A stretch of DNA of 64,000 nucleotides from Burkholderiales bacterium Ga0077543 (GCA_001464055.1 LNET01000096.1:1-64000), one strand, 5' to 3'; counted from the first letter of the stretch, positions 40,590 to 50,391 are shown. Numbers and translations are program-made. The notes: generated by a model from the letters alone, not told the origin.

Positions 40590-40915
40590 ACGAGAGAGAA
40601 GCCGTCACCGCACTGGCCGCACTGGCCCAAAGCATGCGCCTGCGCGTGTTTCGCGCCCTGGTGCAGGCCGGCCCGCAGGGGCTGACGCCAGGCGCGCTGA
40701 GCGCACTGCTGGGGGTGGCTGCCTCGACCTTGTCCTTCCACCTGAAGGAGCTGGCCCATGCCGGCCTGGTGACATCGCAGCGCGACGGCCGGCGCCTGAT
40801 CTACCGCCCTGAACTGGCCCGCATGAACAGTCTGCTGGCCTACCTGACCGACGACTGCTGCCAGGGCCAGGCCTGCGAGCTGCGCCCGGTGCCAGCGGCC
40901 CAGCCTTGCTGTTGA
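40586..40915 (+). CDS. arsR: ArsR arsenic-responsive repressor
   Basis: 109 residues, winged helix: LAALAQSMRLRVFRALVQAGPQGLTPGALSALLGVAASTLSFHLKELAHAGLVTSQRDGRRLIYRPEL. The metalloid site is at the C-terminus: C91-C92 and C97 in DDCCQGQAC, with C108-C109 as a further pair; the ELCVCDL type of E. coli is absent. As(III) binding would release it from the operator before the operon. AAAGGA precedes the ATG. Located third in the operon, so it regulates its own synthesis. Confidence 0.92.
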   Translation: MNEREAVTALAALAQSMRLRVFRALVQAGPQGLTPGALSALLGVAASTLSFHLKELAHAGLVTSQRDGRRLIYRPELARMNSLLAYLTDDCCQGQACELRPVPAAQPCC

Positions 40916-40954
40916 TTCACCGCTGCTGAACCTTCAACGTAAAAGGAGACCGCC

Positions 40955-41332
40955 ATGAACACCCCCGCCGCCAGGCTCTACGAGGTCCTGTTTGTCTGCA
41001 CCCACAATTCGGCACGCTCGGTCATGGCCGAAGGCATGCTCAACCATCTGGGCCGCGGTGGCTTCCGAGCCCATTCTGCCGGCAGCCAGCCCAGCGGCAA
41101 AGTGCACCCGCAGGCTTTGGCAACGCTGCAGCGCATGCACATTCCCACCGACGGCTTTCGCAGCAAGGACTGGGCGGAGTTTTCCGGACCAGGTGCGCCG
41201 GCATTGGGCTTCGTCTTCCTGGCCGCTGCCACCGTGCTCAGGCGCCGCATCGAACTGATGCTGGCCCTGCCGCTGGCTTCGCTGGACCCACTGGCGATCC
41301 AGCGCGAGATCAGCGCCATCGGCCAGCGATGA
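40955..41332 (+). CDS. arsC: ArsC, low-molecular-weight phosphatase type, internally deleted
   Basis: 125 residues against about 160-170 in relatives. The N-terminal half is normal: P-loop CTHNSARS with C15 and R21 (CX5R), then [34 protein letters not shown]. After FVF (residue 88) the sequence jumps to [31 protein letters not shown], the usual C-terminal helix. The missing block of about 40 residues normally holds TVCDNA, the resolving cysteine(s) and the DP general acid. The frame is kept, so a shortened protein is made, but arsenate reduction is doubtful. AAAAGGAG lies before ATG 40955; the stop overlaps acr3. Confidence 0.85.
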   Translation: MNTPAARLYEVLFVCTHNSARSVMAEGMLNHLGRGGFRAHSAGSQPSGKVHPQALATLQRMHIPTDGFRSKDWAEFSGPGAPALGFVFLAAATVLRRRIELMLALPLASLDPLAIQREISAIGQR

Positions 41333-42381
41333 AGGCGGCCTCGCCGCTGGGCCTGTTCGAACGCTGGCTCAGCCTGTGGGTGGGGCTGGGCATGGCCGTC
41401 GGCGTGGGCCTGGGCTTGGCCGCGCCCGGTCTGTTCCAGGCCGTGGCCGCGCTGGAGTTTGCCCAGGTGAATCTGGTCGTGGCGCTGTTCATCTGGGTGA
41501 TGATCTATCCGATGATGATCCAGATCGACTTCGCGTCGGTCCGCAGCGTCGGCCAGCGGCCCAGGGGGCTGATCCTCACCCTGGTCATCAACTGGCTGGT
41601 CAAGCCTTTCACGATGGCGGCGCTGGCGGTGTTCTTCTTCGAGCATGTGTTCGCACCCTGGGTCGACCCGCAGAGTGCCAGCGAATACATCGCCGGCATG
41701 ATCCTGCTAGGGGTGGCGCCCTGCACCGCGATGGTCTTCGTCTGGAGCCAGCTCACGCGCGGCAACGCCGCCTACACGCTGGTGCAGGTGTCGGTGAACG
41801 ACATCGTGATGGTGTTCGCCTTCGCGCCGATCGCGGCCTTCCTGCTGGGCGTGACCGACGTCACCGTGCCCTGGGAGACGCTGCTGCTGGCCACCGTGCT
41901 GTACGTGGTGTTGCCGCTGCTGGCTGGGGCTCTGACCCGCTGGCTGTGGCTGCGCAGCGGCGGCCCGGCGCGCCTGGCCAGGGGCGTGGCGGCGCTGAAG
42001 CCCTGGTCGGTGGCCGGGCTGGTGGCCACCGTGGTGCTGCTGTTCGGCCTGCAGGCGCCCACGCTGGTGTCCAAGCCGCTGGTGATTGCGATGATCGCCG
42101 TACCCCTGGTGCTGCAGAGCTACGGCATCTTTGCGCTGGCCTACGCCGCGGCCTGGCGCCTGAAGCTGCCCCACGACATCGCCGCGCCGGCGTGCATGAT
42201 CGGCACCTCGAACTTCTTCGAATTGGCGGTGGCCGTGGCCATCTCGCTGTTCGGCCTGAATTCCGGCGCCGCCCTGGCCACCGTGGTGGGCGTGCTGGTG
42301 GAGGTGCCGGTGATGCTGTCGCTGGTGGCCTTCGCGAACCGCACCCGCCACTGGTTCCCACCCGCAACCGACACCGCATGA
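41329..42381 (+). CDS. acr3: ACR3 arsenite efflux permease
   Basis: 350 residues, ten helices of the ACR3 family. The conserved Cys of the transport path is in [44 protein letters not shown]-like and [42 protein letters not shown] blocks are typical. It exports As(III) with the proton motive force, without an ArsA ATPase (none is encoded). Overlaps arsC and arsH by 4 bp each. Confidence 0.94.
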   Translation: MKAASPLGLFERWLSLWVGLGMAVGVGLGLAAPGLFQAVAALEFAQVNLVVALFIWVMIYPMMIQIDFASVRSVGQRPRGLILTLVINWLVKPFTMAALAVFFFEHVFAPWVDPQSASEYIAGMILLGVAPCTAMVFVWSQLTRGNAAYTLVQVSVNDIVMVFAFAPIAAFLLGVTDVTVPWETLLLATVLYVVLPLLAGALTRWLWLRSGGPARLARGVAALKPWSVAGLVATVVLLFGLQAPTLVSKPLVIAMIAVPLVLQSYGIFALAYAAAWRLKLPHDIAAPACMIGTSNFFELAVAVAISLFGLNSGAALATVVGVLVEVPVMLSLVAFANRTRHWFPPATDTA

Positions 42382-43124
42382 CCGAGCCTTATCCCGCACC
42401 CGTTGCCGCCGACCTGAGCGACCTGCCCCAGGTCGACGCCGCGCACTTCCAACGGCCACAGCGTGGCTTGCTGCAGGCCACGCCCGCGGCCGTGCATGCA
42501 CCGCGCTTCCTGCTGCTCTACGGTTCGCTGCGCGAGCGTTCCTACAGCAAGCTGCTGACAGAGGAAGCCGCCCGGCTGCTGCGCGCGATGGGCGGCGAGG
42601 TGAAGCTGTACGACCCCGCCGGCCTGCCGCTGCCCGACGCCGAACCCGCCACGCACCCGAAGGTGCAGGAACTGCGCGAACTGGCCGCCTGGGCCGAAGG
42701 CATGGTATGGACATCGCCCGAGCGGCATGGCGCCATGACCGGCATCCTGAAGGCGCAGATCGACTGGATTCCGCTCGAGCTGGGCGCGGTGCGGCCGACC
42801 CAGGGCAAGACGCTGGCGCTGATGCAGGTCTGCGGCGGTTCGCAATCGTTCAACGCCGTCAACCAGATGCGCGTGCTCGGCCGCTGGATGCGCATGCTGA
42901 CCATCCCGAACCAGAGTTCGGTGGCCAAGGCCTACCAGGAATTCGACGAGGCCGGGCGCATGAAGGCTTCGCCGTTCTACGAACGTGTGGTCGACGTGAT
43001 GGAAGAGCTGATGAAATTCACCCTGCTCACGCGCGAGCTCGCGCCTCATCTGGTGGACCGCTACAGCGAACGCCGCGAAAACGCCGCGGCCCTGGCCGCG
43101 CGCATGCAGCAGGTTTCGCTGTGA
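42378..43124 (+). CDS. arsH: ArsH NADPH-dependent FMN oxidoreductase
   Basis: 248 residues, flavodoxin-like: [37 protein letters not shown], then [24 protein letters not shown] and [33 protein letters not shown]. ArsH oxidises trivalent methyl- and aryl-arsenicals to the less toxic pentavalent forms. Overlaps acr3 (ATGA) and chrA (GTGA). Confidence 0.94.
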   Translation: MTEPYPAPVAADLSDLPQVDAAHFQRPQRGLLQATPAAVHAPRFLLLYGSLRERSYSKLLTEEAARLLRAMGGEVKLYDPAGLPLPDAEPATHPKVQELRELAAWAEGMVWTSPERHGAMTGILKAQIDWIPLELGAVRPTQGKTLALMQVCGGSQSFNAVNQMRVLGRWMRMLTIPNQSSVAKAYQEFDEAGRMKASPFYERVVDVMEELMKFTLLTRELAPHLVDRYSERRENAAALAARMQQVSL

Positions 43125-44338
43125 GCGGCAATGCGGCGGCGCCCGGCCAGGGCACGGCGCTGGAGGTGCTGCGCGTCTTCACGCGCCTGGGGCTCACGTC
43201 TTTCGGCGGGCCGGTGGCGCATCTGGGCTACTTCCGCACCGAGTTCGTCGAACGCCGGCGCTGGCTGGACGAGCCGGCCTACGCCGAACTGGTGGCGCTG
43301 TGCCAGTTCCTGCCCGGGCCGGCCAGCAGCCAGGTGGGCATGGCCATCGGCCTGGGCCGGGCCGGCTGGATGGGTGCGCTGGCGGCCTGGGTAGGCTTCA
43401 CCCTGCCTTCGGCGCTGGCCTTGATCGTGTTCGCGCTGGGGGTGGCGCAATCGCAGGGGTTGGCCCAGTCGGGTGCGGTGCACGGACTGAAGCTGGCGGC
43501 GGTGGCGGTGGTGGCGCAGGCGGTGTGGGGCATGTCGCGCACGCTGTGTCCCGACCTGCCGCGTGCGCTGCTGGCCCTGGCCTGCGCGGCGCTGGTTCTC
43601 GCCGTTCCGGGCAGTGCAGGGCAGGTGGGGGCCATCGTGCTGGGGGCCGGGGTCGGCCGCTGGTTGCTGAAGCTGCCACCGCTGCCCGGCGGCGCCTCTT
43701 GGCCTTCGCCCGTTGGCAAGGCCGCTGGCGCCGCCTGTCTGGCCCTGTTTGCCGCACTGCTGCTGGCGCTGCCGCTGCTGGCCGCGGCCAGCGGCAGCCT
43801 GGCCATGCAGGCCGTGGCCGTGGTCTACCAGGCCGGTGCGCTGGTGTTCGGCGGTGGCCACGTGGTGCTGCCTTTGCTGCAGGCTGGCGTGGTGCCGCCG
43901 GGTTGGGTGAGTGCCGACGACTTCCTGGCCGGCTACGGTGCCGCCCAGGCCGTGCCGGGGCCGCTGTTCAGCTTCGCCGCCTATCTGGGGGCGCTGATGC
44001 CATCGCCGTTGGGGGGCTGGATCGGTGGGCTGGCGATGCTGGCGACGATCTTCCTGCCCGCGTTCCTGCTGGTGGCCGGCGCCCTGCCGTTCTGGGACGC
44101 GCTGCGCCAGCGCGCCGGTGCGCGCCAGGCCATGGCCGGGGTGAACGCGGCCGTGGTGGGCTTGCTGGGCGGGGCGCTGCTGGGGCCGGTGGGTGCGGGT
44201 GCCATCGGCTCGACGCCCGACCTGGTGCTGGTGCTGCTGGCCTTCGCGCTGCTGGTGTGGGCGCGGCTGCCCACGCTTGGCGTGCTGGCCCTGATGGCCG
44301 GGCTGTCGCAAGGCCTGGCCATGCTTGCGGCGGGCTGA
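43121..44338 (+). CDS. chrA: ChrA chromate transporter
   Basis: 405 residues, two-domain CHR protein. First half: [58 protein letters not shown]; second half repeats the motif: [46 protein letters not shown]. It exports chromate. The GTG start overlaps the arsH stop, so chromate and arsenic resistance are expressed together. Convergent with the kinase gene, 15 bp apart. Whether it moves chromate or another oxyanion here is untested. Confidence 0.92.
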   Translation: MSGNAAAPGQGTALEVLRVFTRLGLTSFGGPVAHLGYFRTEFVERRRWLDEPAYAELVALCQFLPGPASSQVGMAIGLGRAGWMGALAAWVGFTLPSALALIVFALGVAQSQGLAQSGAVHGLKLAAVAVVAQAVWGMSRTLCPDLPRALLALACAALVLAVPGSAGQVGAIVLGAGVGRWLLKLPPLPGGASWPSPVGKAAGAACLALFAALLLALPLLAAASGSLAMQAVAVVYQAGALVFGGGHVVLPLLQAGVVPPGWVSADDFLAGYGAAQAVPGPLFSFAAYLGALMPSPLGGWIGGLAMLATIFLPAFLLVAGALPFWDALRQRAGARQAMAGVNAAVVGLLGGALLGPVGAGAIGSTPDLVLVLLAFALLVWARLPTLGVLALMAGLSQGLAMLAAG

Positions 44339-44353
44339 ACGCGGCCTGTCGGA

Positions 44354-45985
44354 TCAGGGGTTGCCAGGCATGTCCTGCCGCCACTTCCGACAATCGGCAT
44401 GCTGGCGGTTTTCGGCGCGCCAGCAAAGCCGTTCCATGCAGGCGAAGTAACGCACGTGGGGCCGGGTGCTGCAGACTTCTTCCGGGCTCTTGGCGACGGC
44501 TGGTTCTTGAGGCTCTGGTGCCAGCGCCTGGACAGCAGATGCGGCGCTGGCCGCGAAACCGCCCCTGGGGCCAGCTGGGTTCGCCACGGCGTCGGCGCGG
44601 GCTCGCACGAGCGCAGCCGGTGCGGCCGGTGCGGCTTCTGCGGGCCGTGCCGGCCTGGCTGTTGCCGCAGCGTCAGGCTTGGGCAAGGCCGCTGCCGCGT
44701 CGGCAGCGGCCGGGGGCGTCGGCACGGTGCTCGTGACCGCTTGTGCTGCATTCAGGGCCGCTGGTTCGGGCGCAGGCTCGACAGCGGGCGGTGCTGCGGG
44801 TTCGGATGCGGGCTGGGGCGCCGGAGCCACCACCGCGGCGACCGGGTTCGCGGGCAGGTCTGGCGGCGCCGCGGCGGGGCCCAGCAGCGCAAAGGCGGCC
44901 GCCGCCATGGCCAGCAAGGCGGCACCCCCACCCCATAACAGCGCTTTCGAGGAACGCGCCGGCGCGGCAGGCGTGGCGAGCAGGGTCGCCTTCAGCGGCG
45001 GTCTGGTCATCACCACCGTCTCGTCGGGGTCGGCAGCGGGGGTGGCCGTGGGCTTGAAGCCCGGGTGCGCTGGCGCGGCGCGGCGGCCTTGCAGCGCTTC
45101 CCTCAGCGCCGCCACGTTCTGCGGCCGGTCAGCGGGTTTCGGGGCCAGCATCCAGTCCACCAGGCTCAGGAATTCGACGCTGTAGCCCGGCGGCGCCTTC
45201 TGGACCAGGCTGGGTGCTTCGTCGTGCAGCGTGCGGGCCGTGGCCGGTGCCGGTGGCCGGCCCAGCAGCAGGAAGTGCAGGGTGGCGCCCAAGGCATAGA
45301 AGTCTGTCCACGGGCCCTGCTTGACCGAACCCGCCTCGCCGTACTGTTCGATCGGCGCGTAGGCCGGCTTGAGGATGGCCGTGAGCGTCTGGCTCTTGTC
45401 GCTGGCGACGCGGCGGGCCGCGCCGAAGTCCAGCAGCACGGCGCGGCCGTCGGGTTCGATCTGGATGTTGTCGGGCGCGATGTCGCGGTGGAAGACCTGG
45501 GCCCCGTGCAGGCGCTCCAGCGCGTCCAGCATCGACGCCAGCAGGCCGCGCATCCAGGCCTCATCAGGGGCCTGGCTGGCGGCCTGGCGCATCTGCTTGA
45601 GCGTCTGGCCGCGCAGCACCGGCATGGCCATGTAGGCCGTGCCGTTGTCTTCCCAGAAGCGCAGCACCTTCAGCAGCGACGGGTGGTCGAAGCTGGCCAG
45701 CAGGCGGGCTTCGTTGACGAAGGACCGCAAACCGATGTCGAAGGTCTCGGCGTCGGCCTGCGAACGCAGCGACACGTGCAGCGAAGCCGTGCGCCCGACC
45801 AGCGAGGAAGGCATGTATTCCTTGATCGCCACTTCGCGTTCGAGCGCATGGTCGAAGGCCAGGTAGACGATGCCGAAGCCGCCGATGCCCACGACACGGC
45901 GCACTTCGAATTCGGCCAGGCGCGTGCCCGGCGGCAAGGCGCTGGGGTTGCCCCCGCCTGGAGCGTCTGTGGCTGCGGTGGACAT
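44354..45985 (-). CDS. Membrane-anchored Ser/Thr protein kinase
   Basis: 543 residues. Eukaryotic-like kinase domain 20-300: Gly loop VGIGGFGIVYLAFD, K55 in VAIKEYMP, catalytic HRDIAPDN (D168, N173), DFG as DFGAAR (186-188). Then a variable Ala/Pro linker, one membrane helix near 344-366 (ALLWGGGAALLAMAAAAFALLG), a long periplasmic Pro/Ala region and a small C-terminal domain with four Cys (EEVCSTRPHVRYFACMERLCWRAENRQHADC). No phosphatase or FHA gene adjoins, so the signal and targets are unknown. Confidence 0.88.
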   Translation of the reverse strand: MSTAATDAPGGGNPSALPPGTRLAEFEVRRVVGIGGFGIVYLAFDHALEREVAIKEYMPSSLVGRTASLHVSLRSQADAETFDIGLRSFVNEARLLASFDHPSLLKVLRFWEDNGTAYMAMPVLRGQTLKQMRQAASQAPDEAWMRGLLASMLDALERLHGAQVFHRDIAPDNIQIEPDGRAVLLDFGAARRVASDKSQTLTAILKPAYAPIEQYGEAGSVKQGPWTDFYALGATLHFLLLGRPPAPATARTLHDEAPSLVQKAPPGYSVEFLSLVDWMLAPKPADRPQNVAALREALQGRRAAPAHPGFKPTATPAADPDETVVMTRPPLKATLLATPAAPARSSKALLWGGGAALLAMAAAAFALLGPAAAPPDLPANPVAAVVAPAPQPASEPAAPPAVEPAPEPAALNAAQAVTSTVPTPPAAADAAAALPKPDAAATARPARPAEAAPAAPAALVRARADAVANPAGPRGGFAASAASAVQALAPEPQEPAVAKSPEEVCSTRPHVRYFACMERLCWRAENRQHADCRKWRQDMPGNP

Positions 45986-46109
45986 AGGACAACGAGCTTA
46001 TCAGTGCCTTGCCGAAGACCCATCCCTTGGAGGAAGGAGCTTCGTGAACTAAGGTGCAGCACTGCGGTGTGGAGGCCGGTGCAGCTGGCAGCGCCGGCCA
46101 GCGCAGGGC

Positions 46110-46718
46110 TTACCGATGGGCCAGAAAGCGCAACATCAGGTTGTTCGCAGGCATGGCGCAGCGTTCGTCCAGCACCAGACCGGCCGCGCCAGCGGCGGCC
46201 TGCACCTGCTGCAGCGAACGCAGGCCCCAGCGGTCATCGCGCAGGCGCAGGTCGGTGTCGAACGCGGCATTGCTGGGCGCCAGGGTTTCGCCCGGCACCA
46301 GGAACGGGCCGTAGACCGCGAGCCACCCGCCAGGCTTCAGGCAACGCGCGGCGCCCTGCAGCAGGGCCGGCGTGGCATCCCAGGGCGAGATGTGCAGCAG
46401 GTTGGCCACGAAAACGGCGTCGAAGCAGGCCGCGGCCACGGGCCAGGGCGAGGCCTGCACGTCCAGCAGCAGGGGCGGGCGGATGTTGGCCAGGCCGGCG
46501 CCTCGGGCTGCCAGAACCGGCAGCGCTTCGCTGCGGGCCTCGCTGGGCTGCCAGTCCCAGCCGGGCTGCGCCGCGGCAAAGTGGCGGGCATGCTGCCCAG
46601 TGCCGCTGGCGATTTCCAGCACGCTGGCGTTCGCAGGCAGCCAAGTCTGCAACTGGGCCAGGATGGGCGCGGCATTGCGCTCGGCAGCGGGGCTGTAGGG
46701 CAGGTCGGCAGGGTTCAT
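46110..46718 (-). CDS. DUF938 SAM-dependent methyltransferase-like protein
   Basis: 202 residues. MNPADLPYSPAAERNAAPILAQL and VLEIASGTGQHARHFAAAQPGWDWQPSEA mark the DUF938 family; VFVANLLHISPWDATPALLQGAARCLKPGGWLAVYGPF is motif IV/V. A small-molecule methyltransferase by fold, substrate unknown. Single gene; 124 bp separate it from the kinase gene, with no terminator seen. Confidence 0.88.
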   Translation of the reverse strand: MNPADLPYSPAAERNAAPILAQLQTWLPANASVLEIASGTGQHARHFAAAQPGWDWQPSEARSEALPVLAARGAGLANIRPPLLLDVQASPWPVAAACFDAVFVANLLHISPWDATPALLQGAARCLKPGGWLAVYGPFLVPGETLAPSNAAFDTDLRLRDDRWGLRSLQQVQAAAGAAGLVLDERCAMPANNLMLRFLAHR

Positions 46719-46857
46719 GAGCGGGTGGTTTACTGGGCGACGCGTGCGTGGAAACCGATTGTCGTCTGCCTGTCCCGGCCCGGCGGATTCTTGCCGACCA
46801 CGCTCCTAGTGTGGTGCGCCGCTCTGTTCTGTACTTATCCATCGACATGCGCTGTGG

Positions 46858-47190
46858 TCACATGGTAGGCCGGATGACTGCTGTCGGGCGGCGACTTGAA
46901 GTTCTTTTCACGACCCCGTGCAGACGTAGAACCATTAAATCCGGCCGACGCAAACCGGCCGTTCGATGGGCATCTACATGAACACCATCGGCGAAATCAC
47001 CAGATCCGTCGTGCCGTCGTGCCAAGCTCTCTTCCGCTTCAGAACCACGTGACCCGCAGCGTTGCGATGCCGGCGTTCGTTGGCTTGCGCCGGGCGGGTG
47101 ATGTGACGGCAGAGTTGCTGCAGCGCTTCGCAGTCGTCGGCGTCTCGAAATACTCCCGCGTTCGGGCGGAAACCATGCTTGACGGCGCAC
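46858..47190 (-). pseudogene. IS91-like transposase remnant 1
   Basis: The minus-strand frame reads ALQQLCRHITRPAQANERRHRNAAGHVVLKRKRAWHDGTTDLVISPMVFM, and then, in a shifted frame, RPDLMVLRLHGVV. This is the order of blocks seen in IS91-family (Y2, IS801/IS1294-type) transposases: LCRYITRPA, VVLxLKxPxxDGTTH, SPLEFM, RLHLIRFHGVL. The catalytic HUH and Y2 parts are missing and the frame is broken, so it is inactive. Confidence 0.65.
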
Positions 47191-47363
47191 AGGAACACCG
47201 CACGCCTGTGGCTACGCTCGCAAGCGAACTCGATCGAAGGCGGCACCAGCGAAGTGCAGCTGAATGTGGTCGCGAAGCAGGTATTGGGGTTGCACGGCTG
47301 AGCACCCCCCCATGCCGCTGTTTGGCAGACGGGAGCAGCTTGCACGCCGTCACTTCCTTGGCG

Positions 47364-47606
47364 CCCGGCGTAGAAGAACGCCTGCTCCGCCCCTACTTCA
47401 CGACCAAGAATGACGGCAACGGCCTGGGCCTGCGGCTCAGCCAGGGCCTGGTGGAACGCTACGGCGGCGGCATCGGCACAGGCAACCGGACCGATCGCCA
47501 GAGCGGCGCGGTGTTCAGCGTGCGGCTGCTGACCGAGCCGCAAGCGCCAGAGGTGGTGAACACGCACGACGAGCGACCAGGGAACGTTGTGAACGCGTCA
47601 CCGTGA
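47364..47606 (+). pseudogene. C-terminal fragment of a histidine kinase
   Basis: The frame shows PGVEERLLRPYFTTKNDGNGLGLRLSQGLVERYGGGI and SGAVFSVRLL, i.e. the F box (PYFTTK), G1/G2 region (GNGLGL) and last strand of a histidine-kinase ATPase domain. Everything upstream is transposase debris on the other strand, so only the tail of the kinase remains. A mobile element insertion probably destroyed the rest. Confidence 0.6.
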
Positions 47607-47697
47607 CTTGGCGAGGGCATGGGGCGATATCAACGCAGTTGGCGCGGTGAGAGTGGCCTCGGTCCCGACATGGGACCTGCCATGCACAAGGGCACGG

Positions 47698-48411
47698 TCA
47701 GGGACTGGCGGTCAAGCCCGCCAAAGAGAGCAGTTCGGTGGTCACCTGGGCGCCACCCCACCAGAGCAGCACCACCGAAGCAACCGCCACCAGCGTCACC
47801 AGATGTCCGGCCAGCAGCAGCAGACCATCACGCAAACGCAGTCCCCAGGCGATCAGGACAATGGCCAGCGCGGGCAAGACATTGTCAAAGCTGATGATGG
47901 GCACTGGCACCATCATGGACAGCCCGGCCGCGGACAGCATGAAACCGTTGAACACCCGGACTGACGGCTGCGACAACGACAGCAGGCGGGGATGCCCCAT
48001 CCGAGCGATGACACCCACGACGCGGCCGACCACTCGGATGAGCAGCGCCTGAACGCGGCCATGAAGCTCCCGCCGACCCAGCCAGGCGGGCAAGGGCAGC
48101 GTCCGACCCCAGCCCAGGCCACACGCGACCAGCAAACAGAATGCACCCACGGCAGTGGCCATGCCGGGCAGCGCCACGGGAAACAGCAGCGGCATGGCCA
48201 GCAACGACAACCACACCAGCCGCTGCCGGTGTTGGGTACCCACGGTGTCGGCGAAAGTGCCCCCCAAGGCAGCCAGGTGGCCCGCAGCCATCCGCTCGAC
48301 AGCGGCGCGCCGTCGGTCTTGGGGCAACCCGGTGGGGCGCTGGGGTGGGGGGCTGGTGTTTGACACGGTGTTCTTCAAGCGGGCGTTGCCGGAGAGGATG
48401 AAATCAGGCAT
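47698..48411 (-). CDS. exoD: ExoD-like exopolysaccharide synthesis protein
   Basis: 237 residues from ATG 48411. Helical membrane protein of the ExoD family: ERMAAGHLAALGG, RLVWLSLLAMPLLFPVALPGMATAVGAFCLLVACGLGWG, LPLPAWLGRRELHG, LSMMVPVPIISFDNVLPALAIVLIAWGLRLRDGLLLLAGH. Family members affect exopolysaccharide production and alkaline tolerance in rhizobia. It is flanked on both sides by transposase remnants in the same orientation, so it may have been carried in. The N-terminal about 20 residues are unsure. Confidence 0.75.
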   Translation of the reverse strand: MPDFILSGNARLKNTVSNTSPPPQRPTGLPQDRRRAAVERMAAGHLAALGGTFADTVGTQHRQRLVWLSLLAMPLLFPVALPGMATAVGAFCLLVACGLGWGRTLPLPAWLGRRELHGRVQALLIRVVGRVVGVIARMGHPRLLSLSQPSVRVFNGFMLSAAGLSMMVPVPIISFDNVLPALAIVLIAWGLRLRDGLLLLAGHLVTLVAVASVVLLWWGGAQVTTELLSLAGLTASP

Positions 48412-48551
48412 CACTGTGATCGAACGGGCCGTTCTGATAAAGCCCCCTGCGGCGAACGCCGACATCGGAAAAAACTGAAAGCGCCAACGCCGTCCGGCTG
48501 GAAGGTGCGTGAGGATCTTCCGATCACCGGCTGCTCCAAGGCAGCATTGGT

Positions 48552-48707
48552 GTGCACGCGTTCTTTGTCCAGTGTCGGGCGAGTGATGCAGCGGCGCAGT
48601 TGGTCCAGCGCCTGGCGGTCGTCAGCCGCGCAGCGCACCGCGGCGTACAGGCTGAAGCCGTCGATATCTGCGCACAAGTTCTGCCTGAACTCCGCCTCCC
48701 TGGGCAA
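48552..48707 (-). pseudogene. IS91-like transposase remnant 2
   Basis: Reads AEFRQNLCADIDGFSLYAAVRCAADDRQALDQLRRCITRPTLDKERVHTNAAL, the same transposase block as remnant 1 but a different, better preserved segment. The rest of 48412-48766 (355 bp) contains no other gene. Two remnants 1.4 kb apart on one strand frame the exoD gene. Confidence 0.65.
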
Positions 48708-48766
48708 TACGCCTTGGGCGGTTCAGTTCATGACTTTGCCGCCCTGCCCGGTCTATGACCGGGCAC

Positions 48767-49621
48767 TCATCGGCCTTCCTGTGTCACTGCCTGGTTTGCG
48801 GGTGAGAGCGCGCGCCAGGTGTCACGAAACACCGCCTGCTCCACCGTGGCGCGCTGCCCGACCGGGCAGGCCACCCGGATCACCAGCACCAGGTGTTCAG
48901 GGTCTGAGAAATCCCACGACACTTTGGTTTTCCCGGAAGGAAGCGCGATGAAACTCTCTTCAGATGCCTTGAGAAAGTGGTTCACGGCCTCCTCACTCCA
49001 GGCTGCGGTCGCGCGGTCGGCAGCGGCCAGAGCGGCAGCTTCGAGGCGGTCCAGGTCATGTGACAGACGTTCGGGGATGGGAATCTGGATGGCGTGCAGC
49101 GCATAGGCCCCGTTGGGGGAAGCATTGATCAGCGGGTGGGTGAGCAACAGCCCGTTCGGAAACTCGGCCACTTTGCCGGTGCGCTGGCCGGTCTCGTCAA
49201 GCTCTACCAGCGTGGTGGCGAACATGTCGATATCGACCACACGGCCGTGGATCTGGTTGAACTCGATCACGTCGCCAATCTTGTAGGGCTGCACCAGGGC
49301 CACATACAGGTAACCGTGAACGCACATGACAAGCTCTTTGCTGACGATCAGCAGGGCACCCGCCACCGCCGCGACCGACAGCGCAAAACCCGCGATCGTG
49401 GACGCCCAGACCGACAGGATGACCAGCAACGCCGCAAACCAGATGATGTTGCGCGCCCAGACCAGATGGAGGCGGCGCTTCTCCGCCGAAATCGCGCCCC
49501 TCGACAGATAACGCGCCCAGAGGTGCGACGCGAGCAAGGCCACGCTGATCAGCAAGGCCGTAACAATGACCTTTTCCCACTGACCGGGAATCAGGGCGGT
49601 CAGGCGTTCAAACAAGGACAT
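48767..49621 (-). CDS. MscS-family small-conductance mechanosensitive channel
   Basis: 284 residues. Three helices, the last being the glycine/alanine-rich pore helix (SVAAVAGALLIVSKELVMCVHGYLYV), followed by the beta domain YVALVQPYKIGDVIEFNQIHGRVVDIDMFATTLVELDETGQRTGKVAEFPNGLLLTHPLIN, a classic MscS feature, and a C-terminal alpha/beta part. It gates under hypo-osmotic shock. Single gene; the 308 bp upstream hold no gene. Confidence 0.88.
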   Translation of the reverse strand: MSLFERLTALIPGQWEKVIVTALLISVALLASHLWARYLSRGAISAEKRRLHLVWARNIIWFAALLVILSVWASTIAGFALSVAAVAGALLIVSKELVMCVHGYLYVALVQPYKIGDVIEFNQIHGRVVDIDMFATTLVELDETGQRTGKVAEFPNGLLLTHPLINASPNGAYALHAIQIPIPERLSHDLDRLEAAALAAADRATAAWSEEAVNHFLKASEESFIALPSGKTKVSWDFSDPEHLVLVIRVACPVGQRATVEQAVFRDTWRALSPANQAVTQEGR

Positions 49622-49929
49622 CGGGCACCTTCAGTGCGGCAAAGCCATTCGGGGATGGCGAAAGTCGGAGGATAGGCAGTTCAAACGCCCCTTTGCGCCC
49701 TCCTTCCTTGGCGACCAGGGCAATAGGCCCGTCAGTCGAGGCTCTGATCGGTGTCTTTGTGGTTCGATATCGAACACGTGCTTGAGCAGCCGGGTCCAAC
49801 TCAGCAGCACCGAGCGGTGATCCGTACTCGCGCAGCAGGGGATGCTCCATACCGGCCTGTCGCCACCGTCGGCGGCCTGAATCGGGTGCCCCACAGCCGC
49901 CGTCGGGAAGCCCTGGCCGCGGCGTGCGG
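49622..49929. other. Intergenic, no gene seen
   Basis: Frames here are not protein-like. It should contain the promoter of the mscS-type gene, but no clear -35/-10 pair can be picked. Confidence 0.5.
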
Positions 49930-50391
49930 TCAGCCTGCTGGCCGGACATCGCCAGACGCGGGATCGCCAGGCTGCATCGCCCAGGGCCCGCGCGCTCGGT
50001 GCTGCCACCAGGCGAACGCCCGGCGCGCGACGAGCCACGCCGCAAGAAGCGAGGCAACGCCCAGCAGCAGTCCTCCCGCCCACACAAGGAAAAGCGCGAT
50101 GCCCAGCAGCGTCAACGCCGAACCCAGCCAGGCACCAGGGCCACCGCCGAGGCCCTGCAGCCAGTCGAAGCCATCACGGAGCGCGTCGATCTCGTGTGGC
50201 TCCAGCCAGTGGCGCACCCAGGGACGCTCCGTCCATGCCATCACCGCCTGCAGGCTGACCGCGGTCGGCTGGGCCTCCAGCGCCGCCGCGCCGGCCTGCA
50301 GCAGCCACCACGCGCCTGCGGCCGTCAGCGTCCACAGGCTGGCCAGCACCCCGATGCCGGCCACCGCCGCCATGCGCACGGCGCGCTTCAT
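49930..50391 (-). CDS. Membrane protein, unknown
   Basis: 153 residues, helices near the N-terminus (AVAGIGVLASLWTLTAAGAWWLL) and after residue 85 (LTLLGIALFLVWAGGLLLGVASLLAAWLVA), with a Trp-rich periplasmic loop between. Family not recognised. Overlaps the PepSY gene by 4 bp (ATGA), hence in the same operon, and so probably under the response regulator next door. Confidence 0.65.
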   Translation of the reverse strand: MKRAVRMAAVAGIGVLASLWTLTAAGAWWLLQAGAAALEAQPTAVSLQAVMAWTERPWVRHWLEPHEIDALRDGFDWLQGLGGGPGAWLGSALTLLGIALFLVWAGGLLLGVASLLAAWLVARRAFAWWQHRARGPWAMQPGDPASGDVRPAG

